Shown piece by piece: positions 11,457 to 25,144 of a stretch of 64,000 nucleotides of DNA. How positions within the stretch are numbered: position 1 is the stretch's first letter; each line of letters begins with the position of its first letter. The position numbers and the translations under genes were made by a program. The notes under the pieces were generated by a model, which was not told the origin of the DNA, made no database searches, and saw only the letters and a list, made by a program, of their open reading frames with translations. The DNA is from Montifringilla adamsi (taxonomy: Eukaryota > Chordata > Aves > Passeriformes > Passeridae): positions 2,557,041-2,621,040 of the forward strand of contig JAGGNK010012003.1 in NCBI GenBank assembly GCA_017590115.1, given 5' to 3'.

Positions 11457-12234
11457 TGACTGAGTTGTTGTGGCTCACAACCCCACCCAAACCAAGCGTC
11501 AACCTCTCTGTGGCTCCAGTCTCTGCAAACTCCCTGGGGTCTGCTAGGAGAAGGACAAGACACTTTGTCACTGTCTCTAGAGAGGCCATGGGATGCTCCC
11601 ACGCTGGCAGCAGGCAGCAGCAGTAACTGTGGGTTATCACAACAGTTAGTGCTGATAAGGGGAAATATTGTCACTGTGGGCTGTGCTGCACGCTCCATCA
11701 GCACCTGCGCTCGGGCCTTGAGTGACATTGATGTCCTGATTGGATCAGGGGACTGGTGAGATGGGAATGATGGAGGGAAAAGGGGACCTGAGGGGGAAGA
11801 TCCAGGTGGGAGAGGTGCTGATGGGGCCAATGTCAAAGTCTCCCTGCCCCAGCCCCGAGGCAACCCCTGATCCTTGAACCCTCCAATTTTCCATCACCAG
11901 CCCTGTTCATCCATATACATTTTTCCATCCCTGAATAAATCCATCTGCCCACCTGCCCGTGTCACTCTGCCACCATTTCCATCCATCCATCCACCCCCAG
12001 ACATCATTCCCTTCTCCTGAATACCTCCCACCCCTCTCCCTGCATGTACCCAGCCAGCTCTCCCTTTCCATGTTCTGCTGAGTTGGGCAGGGGCAGGAAT
12101 GGGATCTGGATTCTCCGGGGGGCCATAGCCCCTCCTCCTCTTTGCCACAGGGGTGATGGCAGAGCTCTGTCCCTGCTGGGATTCGCTCTCCATGGGGCTG
12201 TGTCACCCACCATGGGGGACATCCAGTGACACAA

Positions 12235-12700
12235 AGTGCTTACCCAAGTTCTTGACTAAAATTCACATCCGTGGGATTTACAGGACCAGCTCTAATTTAT
12301 GTACCCCAGTCCTCCCCAGCATGATAAAACACTGGAGCAATAATACACTTCAGGATGGACTCCAAGACACTTAAACTGTTTAATGTGCTGCCTTTCTGCT
12401 CATAAATCTATTGACACTCTGTCCCCAGACCTGGGGGGAGCAGGCACATGCCCGGGAGCTGGAATGAATAATGCAGGGAGCAGCCCTCCGGCCCCGGCTC
12501 TCATCCTGCTCAGAGCCCCGCGCAATTTCTTGCTGAGTTATTTGGTGTTTGTGTTGGAGCTTAATTTCCGAGGGAGCTCTCAGTTACCTGCTGAGATCGG
12601 GGAGTATGATTGCGGTGTCAGGGCTCTAAACCTGCTCCATAAATCACAGCTTACGGAGTGGGATGTGCTATCTGTTACTGTAAATAATTTAACGTGAGGG
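12235..12700. promoter_or_regulatory. Candidate conserved non-coding element in intron 5
   Basis: This is a 0.45-kb AT-richer block inside GC-rich intron. It contains TCTAATTTATG, CATGATAAAACACTGGAGCA, CATAAATCTATTG, GGAATGAATAATGCAGG, GGAGCTTAATTTCC, CCATAAATCACAGC and GTAAATAATTTAACG. Many TAAT or ATAAA (homeodomain or HOX-type) motifs lie in low-repeat sequence, which is typical of vertebrate intronic enhancers. There is no direct proof; conservation would have to be checked. Confidence 0.35.
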
Positions 12701-14646
12701 CGGGCTGGGGAGCTGCCTCTCCCCACTCTGGCGTGGCTCCCTGGTGGTTGCTCTCTTGTGTAACGTGGAATTTGTCCTGGGCTTGGTGTGGATGTGGCTC
12801 TGAAGGATGTGGTGGGAGAGCATGAGTGGGAGTTGTCATGCTCAACCCCTTCTGTGGTGACACAGGGTGACAAAGGTGTACAGGAGGACGACATCACTCA
12901 GGGTAGTATGGAAATCACCCCATACTTTTAAAATGGCTGGTGATCTTGTGGGCTGTGGAGGGTCACACAGGGAGTGGGAGATGCTCAACCTCACCTGTGT
13001 GTGACCCTTCTGAGGACCCCACACTCCAACCCACAGGAGTTCAATAGGACCAATCCTCAGGGAGTCTGCCCACCCACAGCCACCACCACGACCATGGTGG
13101 CTCTCCCCACTCCTGGGGGTCCTGGAGAACCTGTGTCCCCTTGATCCCCTGCCTGACCCTGTGCCAGCCAGGAACTCCTGGCCACAGCAGCGGAGGCAGC
13201 GGTGCCTTGGCTGGGAGCCCAGGCAGCCCTCAGCCTCTCTATTCCTGACACCTCGCCGTAAATCCGGGAAGTTTCCCTGAACAAGCTTCATTTCCGAGCT
13301 AATCTGCAGTCACTCCATCTTCGGGACAGGCCTGGTGTGCAGGGATTTTTTGTTGTCATAGTTTCAACCCCCTCCCGGCTGCAGAACAAGTGGTGCCCAG
13401 AAGGAGGTGCCGGGGGGTTTATTAGCCAAGGTAATGCAAGCAGAGCCCATCGTGTTTATTGTGATAAATGGCACAATATCCGGAGATCCTCTGCTGCAGG
13501 ATTCACCTGGGAGCTCATCTTTATTCAGGCACTGCCTCGCCACGGATGAGATTGTCTTGTCAGACTTGCTGAGCTGGTACCTCTGATAGGAAGACAAGGA
13601 ACAAACCCTCCTGCATCGCCCTTCCCTCCTGTGCTCAGGGGTGTCCCCAGGAGCCCAGGTCCAGGGCTCTGCCTCCTCCACCACCCCCAGGGGACCATGG
13701 GCACCATGCATCGGGCTCCTGGAGCTGTTGTAGAAGTCAAACCCTGCTGTGGGCTCAGAAATACAGAGTTCCTGCATCTGGTTGCCCAGAGGTGCTCCTG
13801 GAATAGGCTGGGAGATAGACAGGGATGCTGTCACCTCCGCTGTCAGCCACCTGCAGCCTGGCCTCAGCCCTTTATCAGCCATCAGAAAATCCAGGGATTC
13901 CTGACTGCTGGAAATCAGCTCTTCTGTGCTGTTGAGGTGCTCAATGCTGCTGGCTGAGCAAATGGGTTCTGTTCTTCTCCAGCATCCAACAAATCAGATG
14001 CAATCCCTGACAGAGGATCGGGGTTGGGCCATGGGGCTGCTGTAGATGAGAGGTTGGACACCCCTTCTGGTTGTCTTCTGCCACTCTGGCTGGAAGGAGC
14101 TGAGCTCAAACCCTGGGAGATGCTGGCCTGGTGTCCCCTGAGCTCTTTAATTGGCTCAGGCGGGCGGTAATGAGTGACGCCCCGCAGGATGGATTTGTTT
14201 TATAGTGAATTTCACTAATGGCATTTGAATAAGTGGGAATTAATAGAGGAGGAGCGAGAAAAGGAACAGAAGGATTCATTCAGACCACAGGAATCTTGCC
14301 CTGGGGTGAACAGGAGGGATGGGAACAAGGCACTGGTGGGGACAGGCATGAGAAGGGTCTATGCTTGCTGCCTCCTCTGGAGGAGATTTTGGGGCAAATT
14401 TCCAGGTTGAGCAATTTGCAACCTCTGTGAAGAACCCATGGGTGCCTCTAGCTCAGGGACAATTCAGTGTGGAGGCCAAAGAGAAACTGAGGCACCAAGT
14501 GGAGGTTCTTGGTGTGGTGAGAGAGTGAGGGTTGGCTGGAGGACCTGGGTCAGGGCACACTTTGCATGGTGGACACGGGGTGTGGGCCTCCCTCTGAGCA
14601 GGATCCCCAGGAGGAGGGAGCATCCCTGCTCCAGGGACCGGCATGA

Positions 14647-15524
<878 letters not shown>

Positions 15525-15804
15525 GTCGGTGCGGGACAGCGAGCACGAGGAGGACGAGGATGAACGGAAGCAGAGCCGGGGCTGTGCCCTGCAGTACCAG
15601 CACTCCACGCTGCAGGTCTTCACCCAGTTCCACACCACGGCAGCCGAGGGCACGGGCCAGGTGGTCACCATGCTGGGGCCGGACTGGCTGGTGGAGGTCA
15701 CCGACCTGGTCAGCGACTTCATGCGCGTGGACGACCCGCGGGTGGCCCACATGGTGGACAGCTCCACGCTGGCTGGGCGGGAGCCAGGGACCACCCTCTT
15801 CAAG
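15525..15804 (+). CDS. TMEM132E: TMEM132E exon 7, first copy
   Basis: This exon has 280 nt, phase 2 in and phase 0 out (TTCAAG|GTACCC). It encodes residues 529-621, with an acidic run SVRDSEHEEDEDERKQSRGC followed by ALQYQHSTLQVFTQFHTT, VTMLGPDWLVEVTDLVSDF, MRVDDPRVAHMVDSSTLAGR and EPGTTLFK. This matches TMEM132E and lies in the membrane-proximal half of the ectodomain. The exon sequence is identical, as far as I can read, to the second copy at 17026-17305. A tandem AG acceptor could add one serine codon. Confidence 0.96.
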
Positions 15805-17025
<1,221 letters not shown>

Positions 17026-17305
17026 GTCGGTGCGGGACAGCGAGCACGAGGAGGACGAGGATGAACGGAAGCAGAGCCGGGGCTGTGCCCTGCAGTACCA
17101 GCACTCCACGCTGCAGGTCTTCACCCAGTTCCACACCACGGCAGCCGAGGGCACGGGCCAGGTGGTCACCATGCTGGGGCCGGACTGGCTGGTGGAGGTC
17201 ACCGACCTGGTCAGCGACTTCATGCGCGTGGACGACCCGCGGGTGGCCCACATGGTGGACAGCTCCACGCTGGCTGGGCGGGAGCCAGGGACCACCCTCT
17301 TCAAG
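17026..17305 (+). CDS. TMEM132E: TMEM132E exon 7, second copy
   Basis: A 280-nt copy of exon 7, phase 2 in and phase 0 out. No base difference from the first copy is visible in the exon. Its donor GTACCCCTGG leads into a 77-nt intron before exon 8. This copy is therefore the one in the ancestral position relative to exon 8. Exon 6 copy 1 is in the ancestral position relative to exon 5. Confidence 0.95.
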
Positions 17306-17382
17306 GTACCCCTGGCCACCTTTCACCCCTCTGCCAGCCTGGCTGGGCTGGCAGGCGGTGACAGGGACCTCGTCCCCTGCAG
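17306..17382 (+). other. TMEM132E: TMEM132E intron 7
   Basis: A very short 77-nt phase-0 intron, GTACCCCTGG to GTCCCCTGCAG. The duplication breakpoint falls three bases before its 3' end. Confidence 0.94.
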
Positions 17383-17574
17383 GTGGTGTCCCCGCTGGTG
17401 GAGGCGGTTCTGGGTGAGACACTGGTGACTGTGGCAGAGGAGAAGGTCAGCATCACAGACCTGAAGGCTCAGGTGGTCTCCAGCCTCTCGCTGTCCCTCC
17501 ACCCCAGCCCTGGCAACAGCCACACCATCATCGCCCGCACGTCCGTGCAGCAAACCCTGAGCTTCTTCAAGCAG
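17383..17574 (+). CDS. TMEM132E: TMEM132E exon 8
   Basis: This exon has 192 nt, phase 0 on both sides. It encodes residues 622-685: VVSPLVEAVLGETLVTVAEE, KVSITDLKAQVVSSLSLSLH, then PSPGNSHTIIARTSVQQTLS and FFKQ. The KVSIT-L-AQVV block is typical of the TMEM132 family's membrane-proximal ectodomain. The donor is CAG|GTGAGG. Confidence 0.96.
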
Positions 17575-18022
17575 GTGAGGCCGGGGAGGCAACCAGGCTT
17601 GGGGGGGAACTTGGGGTACAACCCCCTCCTCCCACATCCTGCCCACACTCCAGCTCTCACAGCACCCCCTGTCCTCATGACACCCTGGTGACCCCAAAAC
17701 ACCCCAGAAACCTTCACAGGTTTCTGTGATCCAAGCCTGGGGAGAGGACACAACTGTGGGGACAAAGAGGAGGGATGGAATCCTGTACAGCTCCTGGCCC
17801 AGCTCTGGTAGCCACATCTGGGATTTGGGTAGAGCCTGGGCAAGCACAGGAAATGTGGAGAGAAGAACAGGCTGAGGAGAAAAAACAGGGGATGGTTGGA
17901 ACAAGATAGATTATGGAGGGATAAAGGGTGAATTGGGTGCAGAGGTGGATGGGGGATGGACAAAGAGGTGCAGGTGAGACTGGCCTCCTGCTGGGCAACC
18001 GGTGCCTGTGTTGGTCCCTCAG
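17575..18022 (+). other. TMEM132E: TMEM132E intron 8
   Basis: A 448-nt phase-0 intron with GTGAGG donor and TTGGTCCCTCAG acceptor. No repeats or other elements are recognised. Confidence 0.93.
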
Positions 18023-19051
18023 GAAGCGCTGCTGAGCCTGTGGATTTCCTACAGCGACGGCACCACAGCCCCCCTGTCCCTGTACGACCCCAAGGACTAC
18101 AACCTGGTGGTGAGCAGCCTGGACGAGAAGGTGGTGTCGGTGACCCAGGACCGGGCGTTTCCCTTGGTGGTGGCGGAGAGCGAGGGCGCGGGGGAGCTGC
18201 TGCGGGCGGAGCTGGTCATCTGCGAGAGCTGCCAGAAGACCAAGCGCAAGAGCGTCCTCTTCACGGCCTTGGCCACCGTGCGCGTCCACTTCGGGTCCGA
18301 GGAGGACCCCACCTACGACTACGACCACGTGTCCAGCAGGCCAGGGCTGGGGGAGGCCGGGGCCAGCACCACCCTGCGGGCAGAGGTGGACAGGAAAGCG
18401 GACCCGAGCCAGGACAGCCGGATGTCCAGCGCGTCTCACCCCACCGAGGACTTCCCCACCATCCCCACCGGCTTCGTGCAGGTGACGCGGGGGCTGACGG
18501 ACCTGGAGATCGGGATGTACGCCCTGCTGGGCGTCTTCTGCCTGGCCATCTTGGTCTTCCTCATCAACTGCATCGTCTTTGTGCTGAAGTACCGGCACAA
18601 GCGCATCCCGCCAGAAGGCCAGACCAACATGGACCACTCCCACCACTGGGTCTTCCTGGGCAATGGGCAGCCCTTGCGGGCTCACAATGACCTCTCCCCA
18701 CAGCCCGAGAGCCCGGGGAACCCGCTGGAAAACGTGCAGACCTGCTGCCACGGGGACCACCACAGCAGCGGGAGCTCGCAGACCAGTGTGCAGAGCCAGG
18801 TGCACGGGCGTGGGGACGGCTCCTCGGGGGGCTCCACGCGGGACCAGAGCGAGGACCCGCTCAACTCACCCACCTCCAAACGGAAGCGGGTGAAGTTCAC
18901 CACCTTCGCCACCATGCCCTCAGATGAGCTGGCCTACAACTCCATCCCCATCGCCGATGAGGAGGACTTGGAATGGGTGTGCCAGGACATGGGGCTGCAG
19001 GACCCCGAGGAGCTCCACAACTACATCCGCAGGATCAAGGAAATCGCTTAA
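18023..19051 (+). CDS. TMEM132E: TMEM132E exon 9 (terminal coding exon: TM and cytoplasmic tail)
   Basis: This exon has 1029 nt including TAA at 19049-19051. It encodes residues 686-1027 of the visible protein. It opens with EALLSLWISYSDGTTAPLSL and VTQDRAFPLVVAESEGAGEL, then CQKTKRKSV, a variable acidic and Ser-rich juxtamembrane region, and PTEDFPTIPTGFVQV. One membrane helix spans about residues 848-873 (18509-18586, IGMYALLGVFCLAILVF...). It is followed by basic KYRHKRIPPEGQ, giving a type I topology. The tail has DHSHHWVFLGNGQPL, HGDHHSSGSSQTSVQSQVHG and KRKRVKFTTFATMPS, and ends LHNYIRRIKEIA. These are clear TMEM132E features. RVKF (residues 974-977) matches a PP1-docking RVxF motif. 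Confidence 0.97.
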   Translation, partial: EALLSLWISYSDGTTAPLSLYDPKDYNLVVSSLDEKVVSVTQDRAFPLVVAESEGAGELLRAELVICESCQKTKRKSVLFTALATVRVHFGSEEDPTYDYDHVSSRPGLGEAGASTTLRAEVDRKADPSQDSRMSSASHPTEDFPTIPTGFVQVTRGLTDLEIGMYALLGVFCLAILVFLINCIVFVLKYRHKRIPPEGQTNMDHSHHWVFLGNGQPLRAHNDLSPQPESPGNPLENVQTCCHGDHHSSGSSQTSVQSQVHGRGDGSSGGSTRDQSEDPLNSPTSKRKRVKFTTFATMPSDELAYNSIPIADEEDLEWVCQDMGLQDPEELHNYIRRIKEIA

Positions 19052-19087
19052 CGCAGGGGCAGCGGGGACGGGGCGGGAGGGAGGGGC

Positions 19088-19135
19088 TGCCACGCTGTGC
19101 CACGCCACGCCACGCCGTGCCACGCCGCGCCACCA
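19088..19135 (+). repeat. CACGC/GTGCCA short tandem repeat in 3'UTR
   Basis: CTGTGCCACGCCACGCCACG and continuing imperfect units just after the stop codon. Confidence 0.75.
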
Positions 19136-20233
19136 CGCTTCCCCGGGGCCGGACACCCGCGTTCGGCTCCTTCTTCTGCACATCTCACGTCCTCACCCCG
19201 TCCAAAGGCACCTCCGGGGGGGCCTCTTTCAGTTCTCGCCCTTTCCCCACCGGGTGTCCCAGGGCAGGCAGCAGCACACGCGTGGCCCCCCAGCCGCCGG
19301 CGCGCACGGGGCAGAGGGGATGAGGGGATGTGGCCCGGCCAGGAGGAGGCTGTGGGTCCTGCCGGGAAGGGGCTGGGAAAAGGGAGAGATCCCATTTCCC
19401 CCCGGAGCCCAGCAGGGAGGTGGTGGGTGAGGGATCCCCAAGGGCCTCCCCCAGCCTTTGCTGCGCTCAGTTGCACAATTTTGGAGGTGAGTGCTGGGTC
19501 ACCCCGTGGATTTTGGGGTGTTGGCCCACGCTGGGTGATGCTGGGGGAGGCAGGAGTGGGGGGCACAATGGCCACGAGCCCAGGGCGCTGCTGTCCCCAT
19601 CACCTGCTGTGTCCCAGCCACAAATTCCCGCTCTGCCCTGCTCCCTGGCTGCTTGGGCAGTTTGGGGGGTGACCAGCTGGGCCATTTGCTGCCCACCCTG
19701 CCTGTCCCTCTGTCCCAGCCATGGGGCCAGTGCTGTGCCCCCCCACCCCACAGCCCTGCTGGGGCCTCCAGGGGCAGCCACTGGTTTGTGCCCTCTCCCA
19801 GTGCTGGAATGTGGCTCCAGGATGGGAATGTGGGGCAGGGGCTTCCAGTGCCCCCGGGACGCCCTCAATGGGACCTGGCCTGTGTGTCCCAGTGCCAGCC
19901 CAGCTCCCCCAGTGCCAGCCCAGCAGGGATGCCCGGGGCCAGGCTCAGCCTGTGTGGTGCCTTCTGACTGCCATAACCCGATGCCTCCCGGTCCCCCCGT
20001 GCTGGTGGCACCTCCCAGCCTCTCTGGCTCACCCAAAGGGCCTCCCCCAGGCCAGGGCCACCTCATCTCCCAGCCCAGTTGGAGCATCCCCAGCCTTGGA
20101 GGGACACCAGGGTACCCTGGGCTGTGCAATTGTCCCCATGGGCACTGAGCATGTGGGGACAGGGACCCCCCAGTATCACCCGGTGGAGTTGGCAGCGGAT
20201 TATTTCTGGATCGAAAGTTACCCACCACTGTGT

Positions 20234-20266
<33 letters not shown>

Positions 20267-20270
20267 CTTA

Positions 20271-20276
20271 AATAAA
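20271..20276 (+). terminator. TMEM132E: Candidate poly(A) signal AATAAA of TMEM132E
   Basis: A canonical AATAAA 1.22 kb after the stop codon, preceded by a 30-T tract and CTTA. A-rich sequence follows at 20285-20310, so internal priming could blur 3'-end mapping here. Confidence 0.6.
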
Positions 20277-20662
20277 AGACCAGAAAAGGAAAAAAAATGA
20301 AACAAAAAGCAAGTGGCAGCACTGTCATGGGCCCTGTCTCTGCTGTGGTGCCCAGAGTGGGGGTTCTCAGTGGGTTTGGGGGTGGCTGTGGGGTCTGCTG
20401 GGGGATGGCTCAGCTTTGACTGAGCATTTTGGGGTCAAAGCTGTGGTTTTGAAGGTTTCCCCCTCCAAAATGCCCCTCTTGGGCAGCCTGGGTGGGCAGA
20501 CAGCAGCCCCACCTGTGCCTCAGTTTCCCTGGCAGGTGAGCCATGGTCTGGGATGGTGTGTGGTGTTTCAAAAGCCTCTTTAAGACGTTTATCAGTTTTG
20601 GGTCTGTGAAAATTTCTCCCCTGGGTGGCCTTAAAATTTACCTGAGAGCTCTATGCTTGTTT

Positions 20663-20698
20663 TCTATATACATATATATACATATAAATATAAATACA
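20663..20698. repeat. AT-rich TATATACA microsatellite
   Basis: TATATACATATATATACATA followed by TAAATATAAATAC. Confidence 0.85.
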
Positions 20699-21530
20699 AG
20701 GTGGTGGAGATGTGCTCAGAGTGCAGGCAGGGCATGCAGGGAGTTGGTTTTGTCTGAACCAGCCACGGAGCTGATTGTGGCTCTGAGCAGGAAAATTAAC
20801 ACAGGTGCCTCCCCTGCCTGGAACCACCGAACCTCCTCGCTCAATTAACATAAATGAATATTGGGGGGGGGGGAGTAGAAATTACAAAGGGAAGAAAAAA
20901 AAGGGGAAAGGTCAGAAAAGGGTGGATTAAAATTTTAGAGTTGTAATAAGAGCTGGCAGTGCCTGACTCTGGTCCATGCGGAGCTGGAAGATGGAGACAA
21001 CAGGCACAGATCTGTGGGAATCAGGGAGCTTGGCCAGGCTTGGCAGGGGGTGTCCCCACTGCCAGGTTCTCCCACCTCTCCTGGCTGCTCTCCCAGCCGT
21101 AGCCAAGCCCGAGGTCTGACACCAACCATCAGCAGACGTTTTCCAGCCCATCACTTCCCATCCCAGCTGATGGATCCAGCTCAGCATCCAGGAACCCCTG
21201 GGAACTGAGCACCCACAGCCCCACGGGGTTTGTTGGAGGCTCTCAGGGCTGTGTGCCCCCAGTTTGTGTCCTGCAGCATCCCTGCATCCCCTGGCATCTC
21301 CTCCAGGCAATTCCCAGTATCCCTGGTTCCAATCATTCCTGGGTGAGGAACCAGGGAAAAAACCCTGCTCAGGGTTTTGTGTTTGTTCCTGCTGCCTTTC
21401 CTGCCCAGGGTGAAGAGAGCAAACCCTTCTGTGTAGCTCCATCTATTTAGTGGTACCTTTAGATGGAGATATTTATAATTCATACATATGGATGTATTTA
21501 GATTTCATACATATATATGAATCTCTAATG

Positions 21531-21553
21531 TATTTATTTATTTATTTATTTAT
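21531..21553 (+). repeat. (TTTA)n microsatellite
   Basis: About five to six TTTA units, flanked by AT-rich sequence with CATACATAT repeats (about 21480-21520). Confidence 0.9.
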
Positions 21554-22045
21554 ATAAATGCTGTATAATATACAAAGGCTTTGCTCAGGGGCAGGGGTGC
21601 ACTTACAGACACCCCTAAATACACTCCTCTGAGTCTCACCCACCATCCCAGTCCCTCTGGGAATTCAGAATACCAGGAAAGCAGCTCCCCACCAATTTTT
21701 CCAAGGTCCTCGTGCCCTGGAAGTTCATCAGCAAATGCAAAACACCCAGGGACAAACCCCAGGAAAACGGGAATTCTGTGAAGGCTCTGATGGTGTCTGG
21801 TCCTCTCGCTCCTACCACTGCCAGTTTATTTTTTCCCCACAGGAATGATCCTGTTGGGACATAATTATTTTTAAAAAAAGACCCCAGGGTGCTGTTGGAG
21901 ATGGGGAGATGGAGGTTGCAGCTGAGCAACCGAGGGGGACAAGCCCCAAACCCACCTGTGCTACCCCAAACCCAGCACCTTCTCCCTTGATTGCCTCAGA
22001 CCCCATTAAATAATCCCCAACCAAACAGCCAAGTGCCACAGAAAG

Positions 22046-22063
22046 AAAAAAAAAAAAAAAAAA
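22046..22063 (+). repeat. Poly(A) tract
   Basis: An 18-base A-run with GAAAG in front. No retroposon body was recognised next to it. Confidence 0.9.
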
Positions 22064-22734
22064 GAAGGATAAAGTAATGCAAAAGCAGCTCTCTCAGTGC
22101 TCCCTGTGTTTATTCCTGCTGCCTTTTCCCTGTTCAGTGGTTCACTATCTGTTCCCAGCAGGCAGGGACATATTTGCATTTTAATTTGGCCTTGTGAGGC
22201 TGCAGGAGCCACCTGTGAGGAGGAGGCAGAGCTGGGGACCTGCACCCTGATGTCCCCCTCCTCCCCACGGGATGCTTGTGCCCCCAGCCGTGCCTTACAA
22301 ACCCTTTAAACTCTTACAAAACCCCACAAACCTCACAGAACATCAATGTCTCCGTGCTCAGAGACAGGAGGGATCAAAGGAGAGTGAAAAATAGGGATTA
22401 TCCTGTGCTGAGGTCGGCCCCTTCCCTTTCCCTCCGTCATTTCCTCACCCCCTAACCTCACTCAGAGCCTTTTTCCCCAATCCCTCCCCCTTGTGATCCC
22501 CTTGGGATGCCTCCAGCCACTCTCAGCCGTGTCCCCAGGGTGGGACTTGTCCAGGAACGGGGACCCCAAAATCTGTGGGGCAGGAGGGGCTGCATCCCGG
22601 GCTGCCCCGCACCCCGGGGGATGGAGGGATATTCCCCACAGCGGGGGAGATTTCCCAGGGTAAGAAAAGCCATCCCTGACTGTCCAGGGGAAGTTTAATC
22701 AAGGCAGGACCCGGCTCTGTCCCCCCTCCCCGCT

Positions 22735-22830
22735 GTTGACATTACCGGGGCAGGATTTGCGCGGCAGCCGCGATTTAATTACTTTGCTAATTGCGCCGTT
22801 ATTTCTGGGGGCTCGCGGCTGGTTTGTTTT
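22735..22830. promoter_or_regulatory. Candidate homeodomain-rich element
   Basis: The block contains CGCGATTTAATTACTTTGCT and AATTGCGCCGTTATTTC in a CpG-containing, non-repetitive context. The combination of TAATT cores with retained CpGs is enhancer-like. Inference only. Confidence 0.3.
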
Positions 22831-23235
22831 TGTGCCTGGCTCAGCGAAGATCCCTCCCTGTGGAGAGAGGAGGGATGCTCCTGTCTGTGCACCAGCTGGA
22901 GCTGAGCACCGGCTTCTGAGGGGCTCCAGGGAACAGGAATAGGAAAACCCATCAGACACAGAATTTTGGGGCTCCTCCTCTGCACGAGGATCCTTCTAAA
23001 TATCCTAAATATACTGGCTCAAATTCCCCAGGAGCACCATGGAGCCTCCGCAAATTCTCTCCTTTTTGTCTCCCCCAGCACTTTCCAAGGACGGTAGGAC
23101 TGGAGCCCCTCTGAAATGTTTTTCAAGCTTGCTCGGAGCTTTTGCTGCTCTCCGGGACTCTCTTTGGGCTTGCCAGGAATTCTGGGGCCTTTCTGGGTTT
23201 CTTTGGTGTGGGGCAAGGTGTCTCTGCTCATGTCA

Positions 23236-23297
23236 TTGGAATTAAATGAGCTTTAAGGTCCTTTCTAAACTGAATCAATTAGGAATTCTCTGATTTG
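23236..23297 (+). mobile_element. CR1 LINE 3'-end fragment
   Basis: AAATGAGCTTTAAGGTCCTT followed by TCTAAACTGAA and GAATTCTCTGAT matches the 3' terminus of avian CR1 (GAGCTTTAAGGTCCCTTCCAA ... ATTCTATGAT type) in sense orientation. It is short and diverged. Confidence 0.75.
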
Positions 23298-24422
23298 GGA
23301 CACAGGCTGCTCCTCCAAACCTCTGGGCTTTCTTTCCAGCGTTTCAATAAAGGATCATCACCAGTGATGCCTTGTGAAGGCTGCCCTAGAGCAGAGGCTG
23401 GGCAGAGTTACAGAATAAAGCAGGGATTTATTAAAAGGATCTCCTCAATGGATGCACCTTGGGCAGCACAAGAGCCCAGCCAGGGCTGCACCCAAGATGA
23501 ACCCAAATGGTCCCAAAATGCACGAGCGCTCACGGGGTCTCTCCCTGGGATCAGCTCTGCTCCATGTGCAGATTGGAGTTCATTGTCCAGTTCCAGCTTT
23601 AGCCCCTGCACTCCCATCCTGCTTGTTTTCCTCTCTCCAGCCCACGGCGTTTGTGCTCCTGGGCTGAGATTTGGATCATTTGTCCTTGGTGCCCAGCTGG
23701 AGCAGGAATTGTTTTGTCTCCCTGCTCTGTGCACAGAGTTCACCATCCCCGAATATGAAGCTCAGAACTGCACACTAAAGCAGCACACAATCTGGAAAAT
23801 ATAAAAGCTAAACCTGAGGCATCACCAGGATGGCTTTGGGAGAGGCAGATCCTTTAACCACGGCTGCATTTTCAATGAGCTCCCGTGGATTCCCGTCAAG
23901 GAGCGGACTCGTTCCCATTCCCCCGACTCAGCACGGCCGGGAATCGTTTCCCGCAGTTCTCTCCTGCCCCTGCCGGGATCATCCCGGCACTGCCAGGGGT
24001 CACCTGGCTGTCCCTGGGGGTCCCATGCCAGGATTCTCTGTCCCCTCTTCCGGCTCTGCTCTGGGGTGGATGTGGAGGGATGGTTGGGACAGATCCATGG
24101 ATAAACTCGGCTGTTCCTGGATCCACAGCCAGGCAGGGCAGGCAGCAGATGCTGTCCCGGCTGCCTGGCTGCAGAAAAGCCCCAATTTGGTGAGTTCCTG
24201 GATTTAAAGGACAAGGAAGAGCAGCTTGTCTGACCCACCATGACACAGCTCCCAATTATCCAGACATGATTGAAAACCACGCTGAGACCTGGGCAGGGCT
24301 GGAGCATTTCCTTCTTCCCATGGGAGCAAACACCTCCCAAATATCTGATTTTTGAGGCACAGCTGATCTCCTGGGCTCTCCTCATGCTTGGAGCCAAAAT
24401 GCCAAAACTGAGTGGTTTGTTG

Positions 24423-24423
<1 letters not shown>

Positions 24424-24456
<33 letters not shown>
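24424..24456 (+). repeat. Poly(T) tract
   Basis: 33 consecutive T, possibly a reverse-oriented retroposon tail. No body was identified. The length is unreliable in most assemblies. Confidence 0.9.
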
Positions 24457-24457
<1 letters not shown>

Positions 24458-24825
24458 GCAGCCTGGGTAAAGCAAAAGCTATTGGCCAGGGGGAACAAAA
24501 AAAAAAATCATGGATTTTAATTCCCTGCAAATTGGTGAGTTTACAGCTAGTTTTGGTTGTGGCTCTGTGTCTTCATTGGAAATCTACAGAGCTGCTCCAC
24601 AGGATGGGCAGAAACCAGATTGAGGAGAAAGTGGCTTAAACTGAGACACATCTGGAAAAAAACAAACTGGGGATGGAAACAGCATTTTGTCATAGTCCAG
24701 CATGACAGGGACAAGGTGCAGAGCCCCTCAAAGCCCCCCTAGGTGGCCCAGTGACAAAGCTTCACCTACCCATGCCTCAGTTTACCTTGCCACTGGTCCG
24801 TGGCAGGCTCAGGGCTGCAGTCTGG

Positions 24826-24892
24826 GATGGAGCCTAATTAATGTGACAGGAATCACTGCTCAGTAATTAATCCCAGCTGGTTTTTACACCCC
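24826..24892. promoter_or_regulatory. Candidate AT-island element
   Basis: GAGCCTAATTAATGTGACAG and CTCAGTAATTAATCCCAG are two TAATTAAT-type homeodomain sites about 35 bp apart in unique DNA. Confidence 0.28.
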
Positions 24893-25144
24893 CTCTGGCC
24901 CTGGATTTGCAGGGTCTGGTTCTGTCCTTTACAAGGTGCCAGTTAAAGATAAAATCCTCCCTCAGCCCAAACTTCAGCTCCAGCTCTGTCCCTGCCTTTA
25001 CCAGGGAATAATGTCCCAACATTTGATGTCCCAACACTCCAGGATGCCTTTGCCTGCCTGACCTTGCAGGTTCAGGCTTTTTTGGCTCCCTGTCCCTGCT
25101 AAAATCCCAGCCAGGCCCGTGCCCAGAATACTTGGAGGAGGCAT

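Larger units (their letters stand above)
19052..20295 (+). other. TMEM132E: TMEM132E 3'UTR (inferred extent)
   Basis: About 1.2 kb follows the stop codon to just past AATAAA at 20271-20276. It opens with a short CACGC-type repeat (about 19088-19135). It contains GC-rich sequence and ends with a 30-nt T-run (20237-20266) just before the poly(A) signal. The end is inferred from the first good AATAAA; the true cleavage site needs RNA evidence. Confidence 0.65.

Noticed and set aside
17714..18805. 363-codon minus-strand open frame opposite exon 9
   Set aside because: A shadow of the terminal TMEM132E exon, with no family motifs.
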